NCBI RefSeq assembly: GCF_901709675.1
Contig: NC_051090.1
Coordinates: 2,105,342 to 2,169,341 of the forward strand
Origin: Syngnathus acus
Lineage: Eukaryota > Chordata > Actinopteri > Syngnathiformes > Syngnathidae
DNA: 64,000 nt
Direction of reading: 5' to 3'
This document shows positions 62,800-64,000 of this stretch, in pieces (within the stretch, counting starts at the first letter, position 1; each line of letters starts with the position of its first letter). A program made the position numbers and the translations under genes. The notes under the pieces are model-generated. The model did no database searches, was not told the DNA's origin, and saw only the letters and a list, made by a program, of their open reading frames with translations.

Positions 62800-64000
62800 A
62801 AACATGTGGTGCAATAACGGTACCGGTGACGCGGCGCCTATTTTTTTGTCTACTGTAGCACCACGTTAACATAAAAGATGAGCGTTTTTAGGAAGTGGAA
62901 TAATAGCAGGAACCCATAAAAGAACATCAGCCATTTTTTTTTTTTTTTGTTTCTGCTGGGTCATTAGAGAATTTGATGCCAAGGTGTTTTAATGCAAATA
63001 GAGAATCACTACGTAGGTGGGGGAACTGTACAATGTTTAGTCACATTGAAAGACACCCCCACATCAGCTCGTCCATCTTGTGGCATTCGTCCGACGCCTG
63101 GTCTTCTGGCAGCGATGACATCACTGTCTCAAGGGGGGGTCTTCGGGGTCATAACCTTCCCACTGACCCCACGGGCTTCCCAGCACTGTGTAGACTCGGT
63201 CCGGGCGGCTCGGCCTGGGAACTGGAGCGAAGCCAGATGTGAGGGCCGTGCCCTCACCTTCTTACGTGAGGACCTCGTGAGGTTGCGGTTGACGGCGCGG
63301 TGACGCTTTCGATGACGTCGGTGGTTTCGGCAGCACACAAAAAGTGGGTTGCAGCCACAGAAAATGATGACAAAGCAGTTTTATACTGAGCGTCATTCAA
63401 GTTTTATTTTTTTTCATAGTATCACTTTGACTGGGAAGCAACATCGAATTTCTTCCCAAACATCTACAATCCAACTTTTGTCCCCAAATGAAACCGAGGC
63501 TTGATTCATATCTTCCCGTTTATTCACATCAGTGGGTCGTTTTTGAGTTGGAGTTTTTCAGATATTAACAGTGGAAGCAGTGTGGGCCCTTTTCACACAC
63601 TCGAGCCCATTCTCCTCTTTGCGCATTGACAATGCACAGCGCCAATGACGCCATGCAACGCCTTCCTTGTATTGTCCCGCGTCGGGAGGCCCCGAGGCAG
63701 CAGCTGCTTCCCTCACAAAATGACGTAGCATTTGCATACATCTGATCCAAAACATTTCGCATCATTCGCTTCTTTAATGGTGTATTTTATCGTCGATGCA
63801 TTGATTAAAGGACACCCTCGATTGTTTACTCTGGTTGAAGTAACACTGACTCATTGCTTGTACTTAATTAAAGGTAAAGGCAAGGCAAGTACTGACTTTG
63901 AAATGTACAATGTAAAAGTAAAAAAAATATTTTTACTGATATTTACAGTTCTAAACATCAACACATCAAAATGTGTCAAAATCAGCTTCAATTCTTTACA

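Larger units (their letters stand above)
57949..64000. other. Mostly non-coding right end
   Basis: About 6 kb with no gene I can defend. It may be a long intron of the gene whose exon ends at 57948. One possible phase-0 terminal exon is at 63184-63303 (acceptor cttcccag, 39 codons and a stop), supported only by splice phase and open frame. A poly-C run of 18 (62782-62799), GT runs near 60940 and a diverged dispersed repeat at 59152-59186 are present. Confidence 0.4.

Noticed and set aside
55881-63303. TSEN15, RGL1 or APOBEC4, expected next to COLGALT2 from human synteny
   Set aside because: The exon peptides do not match the remembered human sequences of these proteins, so none was assigned.
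62973-63303. Overlapping open frames of about 90-100 residues
   Set aside because: Only the part from 63184 has a plausible acceptor and compatible phase; the remainder has no support.
1-64000. tRNA, rRNA, CRISPR or bacterial-type features
   Set aside because: None was seen by eye; CRISPR and operon features are not expected in a vertebrate genome, and I could not run a tRNA or snoRNA scan.

Overview
This is a window of animal nuclear DNA, and the gene content and gene structures point to a teleost fish. The genes are split by many short GT-AG introns, CA/GT microsatellites are frequent, and there is a cluster of C2H2 zinc-finger genes with a recurrent teleost-type N-terminal leader. The larger genes are clear orthologues of human ANAPC4, SEC22B, NPL, EDEM3, C1orf21 and COLGALT2. 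All identifications come from reading the translated exons and checking that splice phases join. No database search was possible.

Layout from left to right. At 0-16 kb there are five C2H2 zinc-finger genes: one cut by the left edge and one short gene on the minus strand, then three on the plus strand. anapc4 (minus strand, 27 coding exons) sits between the second and third. Four of the five start with a closely related leader exon (187-193 nt where complete). The first plus-strand gene carries a tandem duplication of its second exon. The last has an unusual 915-residue product with repeated linkers between fingers. sec22b (minus, 5 coding exons) follows at 17-19 kb and npl (minus, 11 coding exons) at 19.5-23.6 kb. 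edem3 (plus) lies at 25.3-32.1 kb, head-to-head with npl. The C1orf21 homologue (plus) has a 5' exon near 34 kb and coding exons at 39.9-44.2 kb. colgalt2 (plus, 12 coding exons) lies at 47.7-54.4 kb. A small multi-exon gene that I could not identify begins near 55.9 kb. From 58 to 64 kb I find no gene I can defend.

How the genes relate. npl, edem3, C1orf21 and colgalt2 all map to human chromosome 1q25, so this block is conserved synteny, although gene spacing and order are compacted. edem3 (ER mannosidase-like, ends KDEL), colgalt2 (collagen galactosyltransferase, ends RDEL) and sec22b (ER-Golgi SNARE) all act in or around the endoplasmic reticulum. That is probably coincidence of synteny rather than an operon-like arrangement. 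The zinc-finger cluster is the evolutionarily active part of the window, with exon duplication, a truncated last finger, an orphan finger relic and leader-exon reuse.

Other structure includes an 840-bp non-autonomous DNA transposon with near-perfect terminal inverted repeats just upstream of the first C1orf21 coding exon. There is also a four-copy 18-bp coding minisatellite in edem3, several dispersed short repeats, and five poly-G/poly-C runs of 18-28 bases.
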